Below, in pieces: positions 55,641 through 63,940 of a stretch of DNA of 64,000 nt. Position numbers and translations under genes: made by a program. The notes below the pieces were generated by a model. That model saw only the letters and a program-made list of their open reading frames with translations, did no database searches and had not been told where the DNA came from. The stretch spans positions 32,097 to 96,096 of the forward strand of contig NZ_KZ454943.1 in assembly GCF_002797395.1 (NCBI RefSeq), in the 5' to 3' direction. This DNA is from Bacillus solitudinis (GTDB lineage: Bacteria; Bacillota; Bacilli; Bacillales; Bacillaceae_D). The stretch's first letter is position 1. Each line of letters opens with the position of its first letter.

Positions 55641-55712
55641 CAATAAGCAAAAGAACAACCTCAGCTTCTTGAAGTAATGCACCCGTTACTTGAAGAAGAT
55701 TTTCTGTTGTTA
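55641..55712 (-). repeat. cassette-type repeat R0 (partial)
   Basis: Keeps the right half GCACCCGTTACTTGAAGAAG and a TTCTTGAAGTAATGC hairpin arm. It lies 18 bases after the stop of the small membrane protein gene on the minus strand. Confidence 0.6.
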
Positions 55713-55729
55713 ACCTACTCACAAATATC

Positions 55730-55939
55730 TTATAAACTATTACTTTTTACTTTGGTTCCAAATCTCCTAATTAAGAAAGCAATTATCGTAATAGCTCCAC
55801 CTACAAACATTAATACCCAAAGAATAGACCACCAAAGTGTATCCGTTATGCTATAATGTCGAAATGTACCAATAGTAATCAAACAACCTAAACAAATTAT
55901 GAAACCGAGCCATTCTATTACTTTCATTTTTATTTGCAA
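55730..55939 (-). CDS. small two-helix membrane protein
   Basis: 69 residues. Two membrane helices (about 9-25 and 35-60, WSILWVLMFVGGAITIIAFLI) and a basic tail. TTG start with GGAGGG 6 bases upstream. Lies between repeats R0 and R1. Function unknown. Confidence 0.6.
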   Translation of the reverse strand: MQIKMKVIEWLGFIICLGCLITIGTFRHYSITDTLWWSILWVLMFVGGAITIIAFLIRRFGTKVKSNSL

Positions 55940-56011
55940 TAAAAACCCTCCTTAAATACCTTTTAACTCTCTATTTATTAATTTCTATAATAACTCATTA
56001 GCTTATTAAAT

Positions 56012-56096
56012 TATCCTGCATCGTTAGCGGAACAAGGCAAGCGATGCCTTGTTTCGCTAACGAAGCACCTGTTTGTTTAAGTACCTCTTTTCACAC
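56012..56096 (-). repeat. cassette-type repeat R1
   Basis: Begins TATCCTGCATCGTTAGC and ends CACCTGTTTGTTTAAGTACC plus TTTTCACA. An inner inverted repeat pairs GTTAGCG...AACAAGGCA with TGCCTTGTT...CGCTAAC. The upstream gene's stop codon is 6 bases away. Confidence 0.8.
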
Positions 56097-56101
56097 AGTA
56101 T

Positions 56102-56284
56102 TTATTTTTTGCTTTTTAATACTCCTAAAACTTCAGAAATCCCCATTGCAATACTTGCATTAAGCATTCCAAACAATGTCCCAATAAGCATCAATCCATC
56201 ATATTCACCAATAAAATTCATTACAAAGAAGATAAGACAAAATGCAAAAAATATCAGTCCGAATATAAATAAAAATCTATCCAA
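56102..56284 (-). CDS. small membrane protein
   Basis: 60 residues with two hydrophobic helices (FLFIFGLIFFAFCLIFFVM and LMLIGTLFGMLNASIAMGI). The frame extends back to 56344 but that part is repeat R2 sequence, so the TTG at 56284 with GGGGGA upstream is preferred. Lies between repeats R1 and R2. Confidence 0.55.
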   Translation of the reverse strand: MDRFLFIFGLIFFAFCLIFFVMNFIGEYDGLMLIGTLFGMLNASIAMGISEVLGVLKSKK

Positions 56285-56316
56285 ATCAATCCCCCAGTAA
56301 AAGACAATTTTGAAAT

Positions 56317-56405
56317 ACCTGCCTAGTGTTCCGCAATTCAACACAAAGAGCTATTACCTTTTGAGCAATCGCACCCGTTAATTTAAGATAAGCTTTTCAC
56401 AATCT
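56317..56405 (-). repeat. cassette-type repeat R2
   Basis: Contains ACCTGCCTAGTGTT, AATTCAACACAAAG, an imperfect hairpin and ATCGCACCCGTTAATTTAAG then TTTTCACAATCTCT. The phosphatase stop codon lies 19 bases away. Confidence 0.75.
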
Positions 56406-56423
56406 CTATTGAAATCTTTATTC

Positions 56424-56963
56424 TTAATTCCATAATCGTTCTAAAGTTATTTTATTGTTTTCTGATTTTATATGGTATACGTCTGGATTACTTAACCTTG
56501 ACCATTCATCAAAACCAAATTCCTTGTTAAAATGGTTTAATAATAATGACATTAAATTTCCATGTGTCACAATTATTGTATTTTCAAATTCACCATTAAA
56601 AACATCCTCAATAACTTCTATTATTCGTGTTACCGCCTCTTTGCTGGACTCTCCACCTTTGAATTTTAATTCGAAATCTTCAAATGTTGTTCTTAATTTT
56701 TCAAACCAATCCGAAAGATGTTCTGTGCTTAGTACACGTTCTTTTAATTGGCTATTTATTTCTATCTCAACATTTAACTGCTTTGCAAGTGGTTGTATCG
56801 TTTGGATAGCACGCTTATATGGACTTGAAATGATTCGTTCAATTTTAACATTGTTAAAAAAAGTTGCTAAATCGATGGCTTGCATTAAACCTTTATCAGT
56901 TAGCGATGATTCTGGTGGCTGTCCCTCTGCCTCACAATGCCTAATAACATAAATGCTTTTCAA
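56424..56963 (-). CDS. histidine phosphatase family protein
   Basis: About 179 residues. The catalytic R-H-C-E-A-E-G near the N-terminus replaces the usual RHG, and the second histidine is in IIVTHGNLMSLLL. SPYKRAIQTIQPLAK is the conserved arginine motif. Such enzymes remove phosphate from small molecules or proteins. The TTG at 56963 is preferred because GGAG precedes it by 8 bases. It follows the Nudix gene by about 40 bases. Confidence 0.85.
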   Translation of the reverse strand: MKSIYVIRHCEAEGQPPESSLTDKGLMQAIDLATFFNNVKIERIISSPYKRAIQTIQPLAKQLNVEIEINSQLKERVLSTEHLSDWFEKLRTTFEDFELKFKGGESSKEAVTRIIEVIEDVFNGEFENTIIVTHGNLMSLLLNHFNKEFGFDEWSRLSNPDVYHIKSENNKITLERLWN

Positions 56964-57000
56964 TTGAAACACTCCAATTTTTCTTTTTTAAAGTGATAGT

Positions 57001-57516
57001 TTACAAGTTTGATTTTATTACCATTGCACGTTTAATACTTTCTTTTAGATAAATAGGTGCTTTTGGGTGATTTAATATCTCATCTGAAGTAAGCCATAAT
57101 ACACGTTCGACTTCATCAGGGCTTTTAGGAAACGCCTCTCCAGAAATATATTCACAAAGAAAAACAATATCAACTACATTTTCACCCTTATCAGTTACAA
57201 AAGATGTGCTATGTACATAATTTAGGTAATCTTTTACTTTCACATCCACTTCTTCTAAAATTTCACGCTTTACCGTTCTTTCTAAAATATCTGATTTGTT
57301 ACCTTCTATATCAACCTTACCGCCGACAAGAGAAAGCAATCCTCCTGCATGTTCCTCTTTTTTACTTCTTTCAATTATTAACCACTTATTATCTTTCCAA
57401 ATAGCCCCTTCAACATTTACAATAAACATTTTTTTATATTCCTCCAACAAAATATTCTTTTTTATTACTTCTTCTAAATCACTTGTTTTCCTTTTTTTAT
57501 AAAATTCTTCTTGCAC
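57001..57516 (-). CDS. Nudix hydrolase
   Basis: 171 residues. The Nudix box is complete: GGKVDIEGNKSDILERTVKREILEEVDV (G, E, REILEE). It probably hydrolyses a nucleoside diphosphate derivative. The GTG start lies at the edge of repeat R3, whose GCAGGAAA may serve as its ribosome site. It shares an operon with the phosphatase gene. Confidence 0.85.
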   Translation of the reverse strand: MQEEFYKKRKTSDLEEVIKKNILLEEYKKMFIVNVEGAIWKDNKWLIIERSKKEEHAGGLLSLVGGKVDIEGNKSDILERTVKREILEEVDVKVKDYLNYVHSTSFVTDKGENVVDIVFLCEYISGEAFPKSPDEVERVLWLTSDEILNHPKAPIYLKESIKRAMVIKSNL

Positions 57517-57590
57517 TTTCCTGCGCCGATAGTAGAATAGCGACTGCTGCTGTACAGCAATCGCACCCTTTACTTGAACAATATTTATAA
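57515..57590 (-). repeat. cassette-type repeat R3
   Basis: Contains TTTCCTGCGCCGATAG, the hairpin GCGA-TGCTG/CAGCA-TCGC with a 5-base loop, and CACCCTTTACTTGAACAA. The stop of the next gene is 13 bases away. Confidence 0.75.
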
Positions 57591-57602
57591 TTCAATTAGT
57601 TA

Positions 57603-57923
57603 TTAGTGTGGTACTGAATTAGTTGCAAGATAAAAAGCCATATATATACTAAAACAACCTAAAAGAATAAGAATTGTAAAAACAATCTTTCTTCCTATCT
57701 GTCCTATGGAATAGATATTCACTAAAAAGTAATAAATAATAGCACTTCCAAAAATAAATAGAAAAAAACTTTTGATTTCATATGAAGGGATTGGAGTAGT
57801 TATACTTGTTAATGCAAATCCCCCAAAGAGAAATATCCCTAGTACATTTAAAAATTTTCTTGAACTTACTTCTTTTTTCGTTACAATTTCAACGTTTTGA
57901 GACGTTTGAACATTAGTTTCCAA
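57603..57923 (-). CDS. small three-helix membrane protein
   Basis: 106 residues with three membrane helices (about 27-45, 52-73, 80-100) after a polar N-terminus. TTG start with GGAGGTG upstream. Lies between repeats R3 and R4. No family recognised. Confidence 0.65.
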   Translation of the reverse strand: METNVQTSQNVEIVTKKEVSSRKFLNVLGIFLFGGFALTSITTPIPSYEIKSFFLFIFGSAIIYYFLVNIYSIGQIGRKIVFTILILLGCFSIYMAFYLATNSVPH

Positions 57924-58009
57924 AATGACACCTCCACTTTATTAACCTTAAAACTATACTGGTTTTTCGAATAAATGTTTCAATAAATTCTCTATGTTGC
58001 TTATTTTAC

Positions 58010-58116
58010 AATCCTGCTTCTTTAGTTTAACATTAATTTCCTTTTCATTGACATGGAAAAAGCATCCCTTGTTTAAGGAATGCACCGTTTGTTTAAGTAC
58101 ATATCTTCACAATCTG
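58010..58116 (-). repeat. cassette-type repeat R4
   Basis: Contains ACAATCCTGCTTCTTTAG, the hairpin GCAT-CCTT/AAGG-ATGC and CACCGTTTGTTTAAGTACAT then CTTCACAATCT. It is longer than the other copies. Confidence 0.75.
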
Positions 58117-58314
58117 AGATCAAAACATATCCTCCTTTATATTCATGTCTACCTTCTTGTTTAACTCTTGTTCTGTCAGTTAGTCAGCCAATTACATAGT
58201 TTTTTGGACTATATAAAAATAATTCTTTTTCTATAAAATTTAAAATACACCTTGAATTTACATGAGAGTCTATTTTTCATCTTATAAAACTTTATAAAAT
58301 TGGTGTAATTTTCA

Positions 58315-58344
58315 TTGACAGTCTAATAAAGTAAATGCTATGAT
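58315..58344 (+). promoter_or_regulatory. sigma-A promoter of the ZinT gene
   Basis: -35 TTGACA (58315-58320) and -10 TATGAT (58339-58344) with 18-base spacing. Confidence 0.75.
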
Positions 58345-58349
58345 TCAAT

Positions 58350-58364
58350 TCGTAATAATTTCGA
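58350..58364 (+). promoter_or_regulatory. Zur box
   Basis: TCGTAATAATTTCGA matches the Bacillus Zur palindrome TCGTAATNATTACGA with one mismatch. It lies just after the -10, where repressor would block transcription when zinc is plentiful. Confidence 0.75.
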
Positions 58365-58387
58365 TTTAGAGGGAGTGTTTTGAAAAA

Positions 58388-59149
58388 ATGAGTTCATTTA
58401 CAAAATTATTAAGCGTACTTAGTATCAGTTTCTTGCTAGTGGCGTGTCAGACTTCAAATTCATCGGAAGAAGCTTCTAGTGCTAATGAATCGTCCGAAAA
58501 TAGTGCAGCTGAAGCAGATGCCGAAAGCTCTTCTGAAGTCAAAGAGCAACAATCAGAAAATCATGAACATGAAAGTGAACACGATCATAGTCATGGCCAT
58601 GATGAAGAAGCAGAACAAATTTATAACGGGTATTTTGAAGACAGTCAGGTAGAAGATCGTCCACTCTCCGATTGGGAAGGAGACTGGCAATCTGTCTATC
58701 CATTCCTGCAAGATGGTTCGCTTGACGAAGTATTTGCTTATAAAGAGGAAAATAAAGGTGATATGACAGCTGAAGAATATAAGGAGTATTATGATGTAGG
58801 GTATCAAACAGATGTTAACCGTATCGTAATTCAAGAGGATACAGTAACGTTCTTAAAAAACGGAGAAGAGATTTCTAGTGAATATATCTATGATGGGTAC
58901 GAGATTTTAACATATGATGCGGGAAACAGAGGAGTGAGATACATATTTAAATTAGCGGAGGAATCTGAAGAAGCTCCTTCATATATTCAATTTAGTGATC
59001 ATGGTATCTATCCGACTAAAGCTGATCACTACCACTTGTATTGGGGTGACGACCGTGAAGCATTATTAGATGAAGTCACAAACTGGCCTACCTACTATCC
59101 ATCAGAAATGGATGGTCATGAAATCGCTCATGAGATGATGGCGCATTAA
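58388..59149 (+). CDS. zinT: ZinT-type zinc-binding lipoprotein
   Basis: 253 residues. Lipobox LLVACQ at the N-terminus, an S/E-rich linker, then a histidine-rich metal loop (NHEHESEHDHSHGHDEE). The ZinT/YodA domain follows: SDWEGDWQSVYPFLQDGSLDEVF, RYIFKL, FSDHGIYPTKADHYHLYWGDD and TNWPTYYP. It should capture zinc outside the membrane for an importer such as ZnuABC. GGGAG precedes the ATG, with a Zur box upstream. It is the only rightward gene in this part. Confidence 0.9.
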   Translation: MSSFTKLLSVLSISFLLVACQTSNSSEEASSANESSENSAAEADAESSSEVKEQQSENHEHESEHDHSHGHDEEAEQIYNGYFEDSQVEDRPLSDWEGDWQSVYPFLQDGSLDEVFAYKEENKGDMTAEEYKEYYDVGYQTDVNRIVIQEDTVTFLKNGEEISSEYIYDGYEILTYDAGNRGVRYIFKLAEESEEAPSYIQFSDHGIYPTKADHYHLYWGDDREALLDEVTNWPTYYPSEMDGHEIAHEMMAH

Positions 59150-59220
59150 ATATATAAAAGGTAGTTTCTGAAGATACTAACCTCGATAAAAAACTTCCTT
59201 GCTGAAAAAGGATTTAGAGT

Positions 59221-59362
59221 GTATAAAAACCAATTGTTTTTATACCGGGTTCCGTTTCCTATCGCAAAAACAGAAATTACAAACAAATATGCACCTTTAT
59301 TTGCACCCAATTTTGTAACAAATTTAAATGGCTCAATTCATACGAACCGAGCCATTTTTTTA
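59221..59362 (+). terminator. two hairpins after zinT
   Basis: GTATAAAAAC/GTTTTTATAC at 59221-59245, and AAATGGCTC/GAGCCATTT followed by seven T at 59326-59362, the stronger terminator. Confidence 0.75.
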
Positions 59363-59374
59363 TGTTTATTAACT

Positions 59375-59418
59375 GTTTTTTTGTTCAACTAACGCTACCC
59401 TTTAGTTGAACAAAAAAC
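59375..59418 (-). terminator. terminator overlapping the phosphotransferase stop
   Basis: Arms TTTTTTGTTCAACTAA and TTAGTTGAACAAAAAA around an 8-base loop. The stop codon lies inside the arm. Confidence 0.7.
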
Positions 59419-60370
59419 GTTCCTCTTTAAGATATTTTCTACAAAATTTTTCAACTACCATTGGGATGTTTTTTGATAACTCATTGTGTTCATTAACATT
59501 TTTAGATAGAAATGCAAAATTCCGAATGATTGCCCATATGAAGAACGCTTCTAATAATTCAATATAGTCTCGCTGTAAATTGCGTTCTTGTTGATAGTAA
59601 GTAATTAATTTCTCCCTATTTTTTGGAATAAGATGTAGAAAGGTTTCAGCGATATCAAATAAGTAAAACCCGAAACCACATGATGAAAAATCTATAACGA
59701 AAGGCTTCCCTTGGTTAAATACATAGTTACTCTCATGAATGTCGGAATGAATAATTCCCCAGTCATCACTATTTTTCTCCTGTGAATTAATTACCTTTAC
59801 TATTTTATCTGTGGTCTTCTGTAATACTTTATAATTATCCGAAGACATAATATTTAAAGGTAACATTTGTTTTAACTGATTTAGCGAATTCAATAGATTC
59901 TCAGCATTGTAGGAAGGTCTTTCAAAGGTTTCAGGAACAATCCAACAAACGGAATGTCCATGAAGAGTAACCATTAATTGAGCTAATTTTTCTAACTCAA
60001 CATCAGTTGGTTGTCTATCCAATGTTTTTCCTTCAATCCAAACTTGCAAAGTCCAAAAAGAATGATTACCTGTTTTTTCATCAATTATGTTTGTAGTTAA
60101 TTGATTGTTTATATTCCTTACTGGTCTTTGAATATTTAAGCTAGTATTCGCTTCTAACGCTTCAAGCCATAACAATTCAGATTCAATAACTCTTTTCTCA
60201 TTAGTCCCCATATGATGTTTAAATAAATATTTATTGTTATCAATAGTTTCTATACAAAATGTAACATTATCACTTTTTCCTAAGTACGTTACTTTATTTA
60301 TACTATTTATGTCATAAAGTTTAATTAGTTCTCTCTCCACTTTTTTTTCATAGAGTACTTCATTATACAA
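59402..60370 (-). CDS. APH/CotS-type kinase-fold phosphotransferase
   Basis: 322 residues with a kinase-like fold. The Brenner motif IIHSDIHESNYVF and the metal loop FVIDFSSCGFGFYLFDIAE are complete. The N-terminal lobe has KYLFKHHMG as the ATP lysine. It is close to homoserine kinase type II and aminoglycoside phosphotransferase families, so the substrate is a small hydroxyl or amino compound. Drug resistance cannot be assumed. Confidence 0.82.
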   Translation of the reverse strand: MYNEVLYEKKVERELIKLYDINSINKVTYLGKSDNVTFCIETIDNNKYLFKHHMGTNEKRVIESELLWLEALEANTSLNIQRPVRNINNQLTTNIIDEKTGNHSFWTLQVWIEGKTLDRQPTDVELEKLAQLMVTLHGHSVCWIVPETFERPSYNAENLLNSLNQLKQMLPLNIMSSDNYKVLQKTTDKIVKVINSQEKNSDDWGIIHSDIHESNYVFNQGKPFVIDFSSCGFGFYLFDIAETFLHLIPKNREKLITYYQQERNLQRDYIELLEAFFIWAIIRNFAFLSKNVNEHNELSKNIPMVVEKFCRKYLKEERFLFN

Positions 60371-60447
60371 TTACTTCCCCCCTAAAATATTTACAACTGA
60401 ATAATGGTTAGTAAAGGGTTAAATCCTTATTTTCTTAATAACTATAT

Positions 60448-61011
60448 TTAACCTAGTGCTTTTGAATTCGAGTGTTTTCCAATATTATTAAATCGAAAGA
60501 TAAGTTTATCCCCATCGAATGTTTCCCCTTTTTCCTCAATGAAAACTCCATTAGTGTAATTTGAGATTGTCTTCCTCCAAAACCTTTGCCCAACTATGTT
60601 TTTCTCTAAAGGATTCGTAAACAACTCCCAATTTCCAATAAATTGGTCAAATACTATATTTGCTACTCTTTCAGCAATACCTTTCCCCCTTACTGACTGA
60701 ATTAAAAAGAATTCATTAACAAAATAATCAATGCCTTTATTACAATGAGGCTGGGTCGCTATTAGAACAAATCCAGCTGGTATCCCATCTACGAAAATTA
60801 GGTAGGGGAACAATACATCAGGTTTTTCCCACCAAATATTTTGAACTACGTACTGGTCATTTAATGTTCGAAAATCGTCACCATCCTCAAAAACCCCATG
60901 AACATTTGGGAGTCTGCCATAATGTCCTGATAGGTCATACAGGTACAAAGGATATAAGTTTTTTATAATATATGCTTGATTTTCATCTGTTAATTGAACA
61001 TCAATTTTCAT
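60448..61011 (-). CDS. GNAT-family acetyltransferase
   Basis: About 187 residues. Motif A is visible as EFFLIQSVRGKGIAERVANIVFDQF (R-x-x-G-x-G/A acetyl-CoA loop). YLIFVDGIPAGFVLI forms the preceding strands, and the NIVGQRFWRKTI helix ends the fold. ATG 61011 is chosen because AAAGGAG precedes it by 6 bases, rather than the frame start at 61035. Substrate unknown. Confidence 0.85.
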   Translation of the reverse strand: MKIDVQLTDENQAYIIKNLYPLYLYDLSGHYGRLPNVHGVFEDGDDFRTLNDQYVVQNIWWEKPDVLFPYLIFVDGIPAGFVLIATQPHCNKGIDYFVNEFFLIQSVRGKGIAERVANIVFDQFIGNWELFTNPLEKNIVGQRFWRKTISNYTNGVFIEEKGETFDGDKLIFRFNNIGKHSNSKALG

Positions 61012-61169
61012 CGGTTTCTCCTTTAATTTTGACATAAAAACCTATGTAGATTTTTTAAACAATTGACGAATTAATGCCTTTTAGTTTGTAAAACTAAACT
61101 TTTAAAAGCGCAAATTTTAAATCGTTCGCAAAAAATGCTAAACTGTTGAAACTCGATAATGTATGCTAT

Positions 61170-61222
61170 AAAAAAGATGCTATAACCGCTCATACATGGC
61201 AGTAAGTAGCATCTTGCGTTTT
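61170..61222. terminator. bidirectional terminator
   Basis: Arms AAGATGCTA and TAGCATCTT with flanking A and T runs, between the HTH gene and the acetyltransferase gene. Confidence 0.7.
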
Positions 61223-61309
61223 TTTTAGACATTAATTCTTTTACTCTGCGCTACTAAATTAACTGTAGCACAATTACTATAAATAGCCCTGTTCAAGAAT
61301 GGTTCTACC

Positions 61310-61603
61310 TTAAACTTGAGCACGTACTGAAGCACGTCTCTTCTCTTGGCTAACGATTCTCCGAATACTAGATTCAGAGAGATAGTTTTCCTTCGCCAAT
61401 TGCGGAGTGGACACTCCTGACTGATAGCGACAGAAAATAGTTTGGTTTCTTTTGCGTAAATAGCTTTTCGTCCCGCTTTTTTCTCCCCAAGCTTTGTGTG
61501 TTTCTTGTTTCTTAGGTATATAAATATATCCGCCATCAATATATTCTTGTATTAACGTAATAAGTTTTTCCGGTAACACATTTTCGGTGTTGTAATATTT
61601 CAT
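61310..61603 (-). CDS. CD3324/Mor-like HTH regulator
   Basis: 97 residues: MKYYNTENVLPEKLITLIQEYIDGGYIYIPK, then a helix-turn-helix with STPQLAKENYLSESSIRRIV. This is the layout of the CD3324-type family (Mor-activator-like), common in Firmicutes, with no known target. Confidence 0.75.
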   Translation of the reverse strand: MKYYNTENVLPEKLITLIQEYIDGGYIYIPKKQETHKAWGEKSGTKSYLRKRNQTIFCRYQSGVSTPQLAKENYLSESSIRRIVSQEKRRASVRAQV

Positions 61604-61636
61604 TGCTTTGCTCCTTCCAAAATGTTCATTTCAGAT

Positions 61637-61741
61637 AGAAACAAAGACTACAAAGCCGAGGACAATGAATCAATATTACTCATATTTATTAGGCTCCAAA
61701 CAAAGTATTGCCGGCACGTTTTGTAGTCTTTGTTTGGAGCA
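61637..61741. repeat. nested inverted repeats
   Basis: GCTCCAAACAAAG (61690-61702) pairs perfectly with CTTTGTTTGGAGC (61728-61740). A second pairing, AAACAAAGACTACAAA near 61639-61654 with TTTGTAGTCTTTGTTT near 61719-61734, competes with the first. The meaning is unknown. Confidence 0.5.
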
Positions 61742-62326
61742 AACGGTAAAATTTGCAAAATGCCTTTTCTCCCTCATTTTGTTTCACCTCCATAAATTTT
61801 TACAAAACCCCTTTCATTTTGTGAATATTCCACACGCGATTCATCTTTTCCTCCACATCGTTAGCTCAAGAAACGATTGCCCTTATTGTACAATCCTGCA
61901 CCGTTACTTCAACAAAGAAAGAGCGCTGTTCTTATTAAAGCAGCGCACCCGTTAGATTAATCTTCTATCCTCTATATTTTTTAAACCATGTGAAAAGTGC
62001 GGTATGGATCCAAGTTTATTACCTCAAGTCTATGAGTAACTAGGAACTTATAATTTAGTACATATCTTTAGATGGAGCGCGGAATGCTGGGAGACTAGCA
62101 CGTTTCGTGTGGAGCAGGGGAAAAGCTGGAGATAACATCAAATGCTTACCTATTGCTGACGATTGCGATAGTGGGACGGTTGCTTATTATTTAAAGGATT
62201 TTAGTGTAATATGTTCTTCTTATAATTAAACAGAGATCCTTCTATTTTATTATATAATGTAATTGGTCTTTTTCATTTTGGTATTTGAACAGACAGGTAC
62301 CTATAGCATCAGAGATAATGTTTATC
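61742..62326. other. gene-free stretch carrying repeat R5
   Basis: No protein gene is supportable. A hairpin ATCGTT/AACGAT at about 61857-61877 precedes R5 and may be part of another copy. Confidence 0.4.
61891..61970 (-). repeat. cassette-type repeat R5
   Basis: Contains ACAATCCTGCACCGTTACTT and CAACAAAG, the hairpin GCGCTG/CAGCGC and GCGCACCCGTTAGATTAATC. Confidence 0.8.
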
Positions 62327-62869
62327 TTAGGGAGATTTGTAAGTTTCAAAATCATCCTGAAATATTTTTATCATTTCTTGATATAAAACTGGGTGCTTTT
62401 TAACAGATTTTAATTGTTCTTTATATGTCCCCAATGTACCTGGTACTTTTAATAATTCTGGATAAATAATTACCTCGCCATCTTCTGCTATAAAAATTGC
62501 AGACATTAAGCTAGGTTGTTGTTCATCTATGCTGTGACTACGATTTCTGTTTATTCGAACAAAAAAATGGTTTTTTTCTATTAATTGATCGAGTTGATCT
62601 GATGAAACATTTTTTACTTCAGTTTCACTAATTTCATCTATAAAATTGTTGATTTTATCTACATCAATAATATCGCTGTGTAAAGAGAAAACCTCGTGTT
62701 TACGATTGTTGTAAGTCACATTAAGTTCAATAATAATTTCGGTTTTTTCATCTAAAATCTCATGTATAGCTCTAGGCTCTTTTTCAAAAATCTCAGTATG
62801 TTTTACCATTAATGTTAATACTAGCAATACTCCAACAATTAAAAAAAACAAAAAAAACTTTCTCACCAT
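62327..62869 (-). CDS. membrane-anchored hypothetical protein
   Basis: 180 residues. One N-terminal membrane helix (about 5-23, FFLFFLIVGVLLVLTLMV) and an exported domain with no recognised family. The ATG overlaps the end of the frameshifted acetyltransferase gene, so the two were co-translated. Confidence 0.55.
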   Translation of the reverse strand: MVRKFFLFFLIVGVLLVLTLMVKHTEIFEKEPRAIHEILDEKTEIIIELNVTYNNRKHEVFSLHSDIIDVDKINNFIDEISETEVKNVSSDQLDQLIEKNHFFVRINRNRSHSIDEQQPSLMSAIFIAEDGEVIIYPELLKVPGTLGTYKEQLKSVKKHPVLYQEMIKIFQDDFETYKSP

Positions 62870-63240
62870 AAATCAGCTCCGATATACTCACATGTTTTTC
62901 TTGAAGCGATGTTATCTGGATTACGGGTAATGAACAGTTTATCCATTTCATGAGCATGTGCCAACTTTCCTTAAAAGCCATTACAGCTTTTGCAGCAGAG
63001 TGATTGCCTCTATATTCTTCATTAACTGAATATCCAATATGGTCACCATAATGTAAGTTTTCATTGTACCCAATTCTAATATCTATCTTTCCAATAGGTT
63101 TCGATGAACCGCTTAAAGAAATATTGAAATGATAAGCTGGAACCCAGTTCTTATCCTTGTTTCCCGGTACTGTTTTTTTCAGATGTAAATCAATTTCATC
63201 TCCTTTAATAACATCAAGTCCAAAAATTTGAATTCCATTA
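62863..63240 (-). pseudogene. GNAT acetyltransferase, frameshifted
   Basis: The first frame reads GIQIFGLDVIKGDEIDLHLK, later KIDIRIGYNENLHYGDHIGY and EEYRGNHSAAKAVMAFK. A one-base shift near 62960 restores AHAHEMDKLFITRNPDNIAS and RKTCEYIGADLW before the stop. This is a GNAT C-terminus (N-P-D-N-x-A-S-x-x-x-x-E). The start codon is unclear. Inactivated or a sequencing error. Confidence 0.65.
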
Positions 63241-63305
63241 TTCTCCCCCTTAATTTGACTATATTTATTTCTATATTAGACAGATGATACCCTCTGCTTA
63301 TTTCA

Positions 63306-63391
63306 CTGTCCTGCACCGTTACTTCAATAAACAAATGGCTATGCCTAATTCAAGCATCGCACCCGTTTGTTTAAGTACATTCATTCACAAG
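63306..63391 (-). repeat. cassette-type repeat R6
   Basis: Contains GTCCTGCACCGTTACTTCAA, the imperfect hairpin GGCTATGC/GCATCGC and GCACCCGTTTGTTTAAGTAC then ATTCATTCACAA. The next gene's stop lies 33 bases away. Confidence 0.85.
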
Positions 63392-63424
63392 CAGAAGGAG
63401 TTATTCAAGAACTATACTGAAACT

Positions 63425-63940
63425 TTATTCTAATCCCTTGAAAAAACCTTCGAATTCCATTGTTTGCTGTTGACGAAAACCAAAATTTTTGTATTCGATA
63501 ATGAGATGACTTATGTTATTTTCATAGTTTGCATCGTGTAGTTCCACCCGAAAAACGAGCATGAAGTTGTCTTCTACTTTATAGTTTTCTACTGGTAAGT
63601 ATTCGTTGATATACCCTTCTTCAATTGCGAAATCTTCGTCTATCACTCCCGTTACACCCATTTCATCAATCATCGAAGTGACCGTTAATTGTAAATCTTC
63701 TTCATTTAGCTCCGTTCCATCGTGTTTTATTAATGTTACGTTGGTTAAAGTCGGTTTTCCAAAACCACCCCAATGCAGACCGTAGCCCATATAAAACGGA
63801 AGCCTTTCTTCCACAATTGGGGCATCTTTAGCAATATAAGAGGTAGAACCGATAACAAATTCTCCTTTTGAAAAAACATAGTTAAATATAATAACGCTTA
63901 ATACTAGCGTAGCTCCCAGTATAATAAACCACTTTTTCAT
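63425..63940 (-). CDS. membrane-anchored hypothetical protein
   Basis: 171 residues with one N-terminal helix (MKKWFIILGATLVLSVIIF) and an exported beta-rich domain (GLHWGGFGKPTLTNVTLIKHDGTEL). AAGGAGG precedes the ATG. It lies between repeat R6 and the start of another copy at the window end (63991-64000, ATTATCCTGC). Function unknown. Confidence 0.6.
   Translation of the reverse strand: MKKWFIILGATLVLSVIIFNYVFSKGEFVIGSTSYIAKDAPIVEERLPFYMGYGLHWGGFGKPTLTNVTLIKHDGTELNEEDLQLTVTSMIDEMGVTGVIDEDFAIEEGYINEYLPVENYKVEDNFMLVFRVELHDANYENNISHLIIEYKNFGFRQQQTMEFEGFFKGLE

Noticed and set aside
56012..56096. Integron attC site
   Set aside because: attC ends follow RYYYAAC...GTTRRRY. Here the outer inverted repeat is GTTAGCG...CGCTAAC, the reverse arrangement, and no integron-type integrase is in the window. 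The cassette-like layout is kept as a finding without that label.
59402..60370. Aminoglycoside resistance gene
   Set aside because: Only the kinase-like fold is supported. The family includes homoserine kinases and spore-coat CotS proteins, so resistance cannot be inferred.
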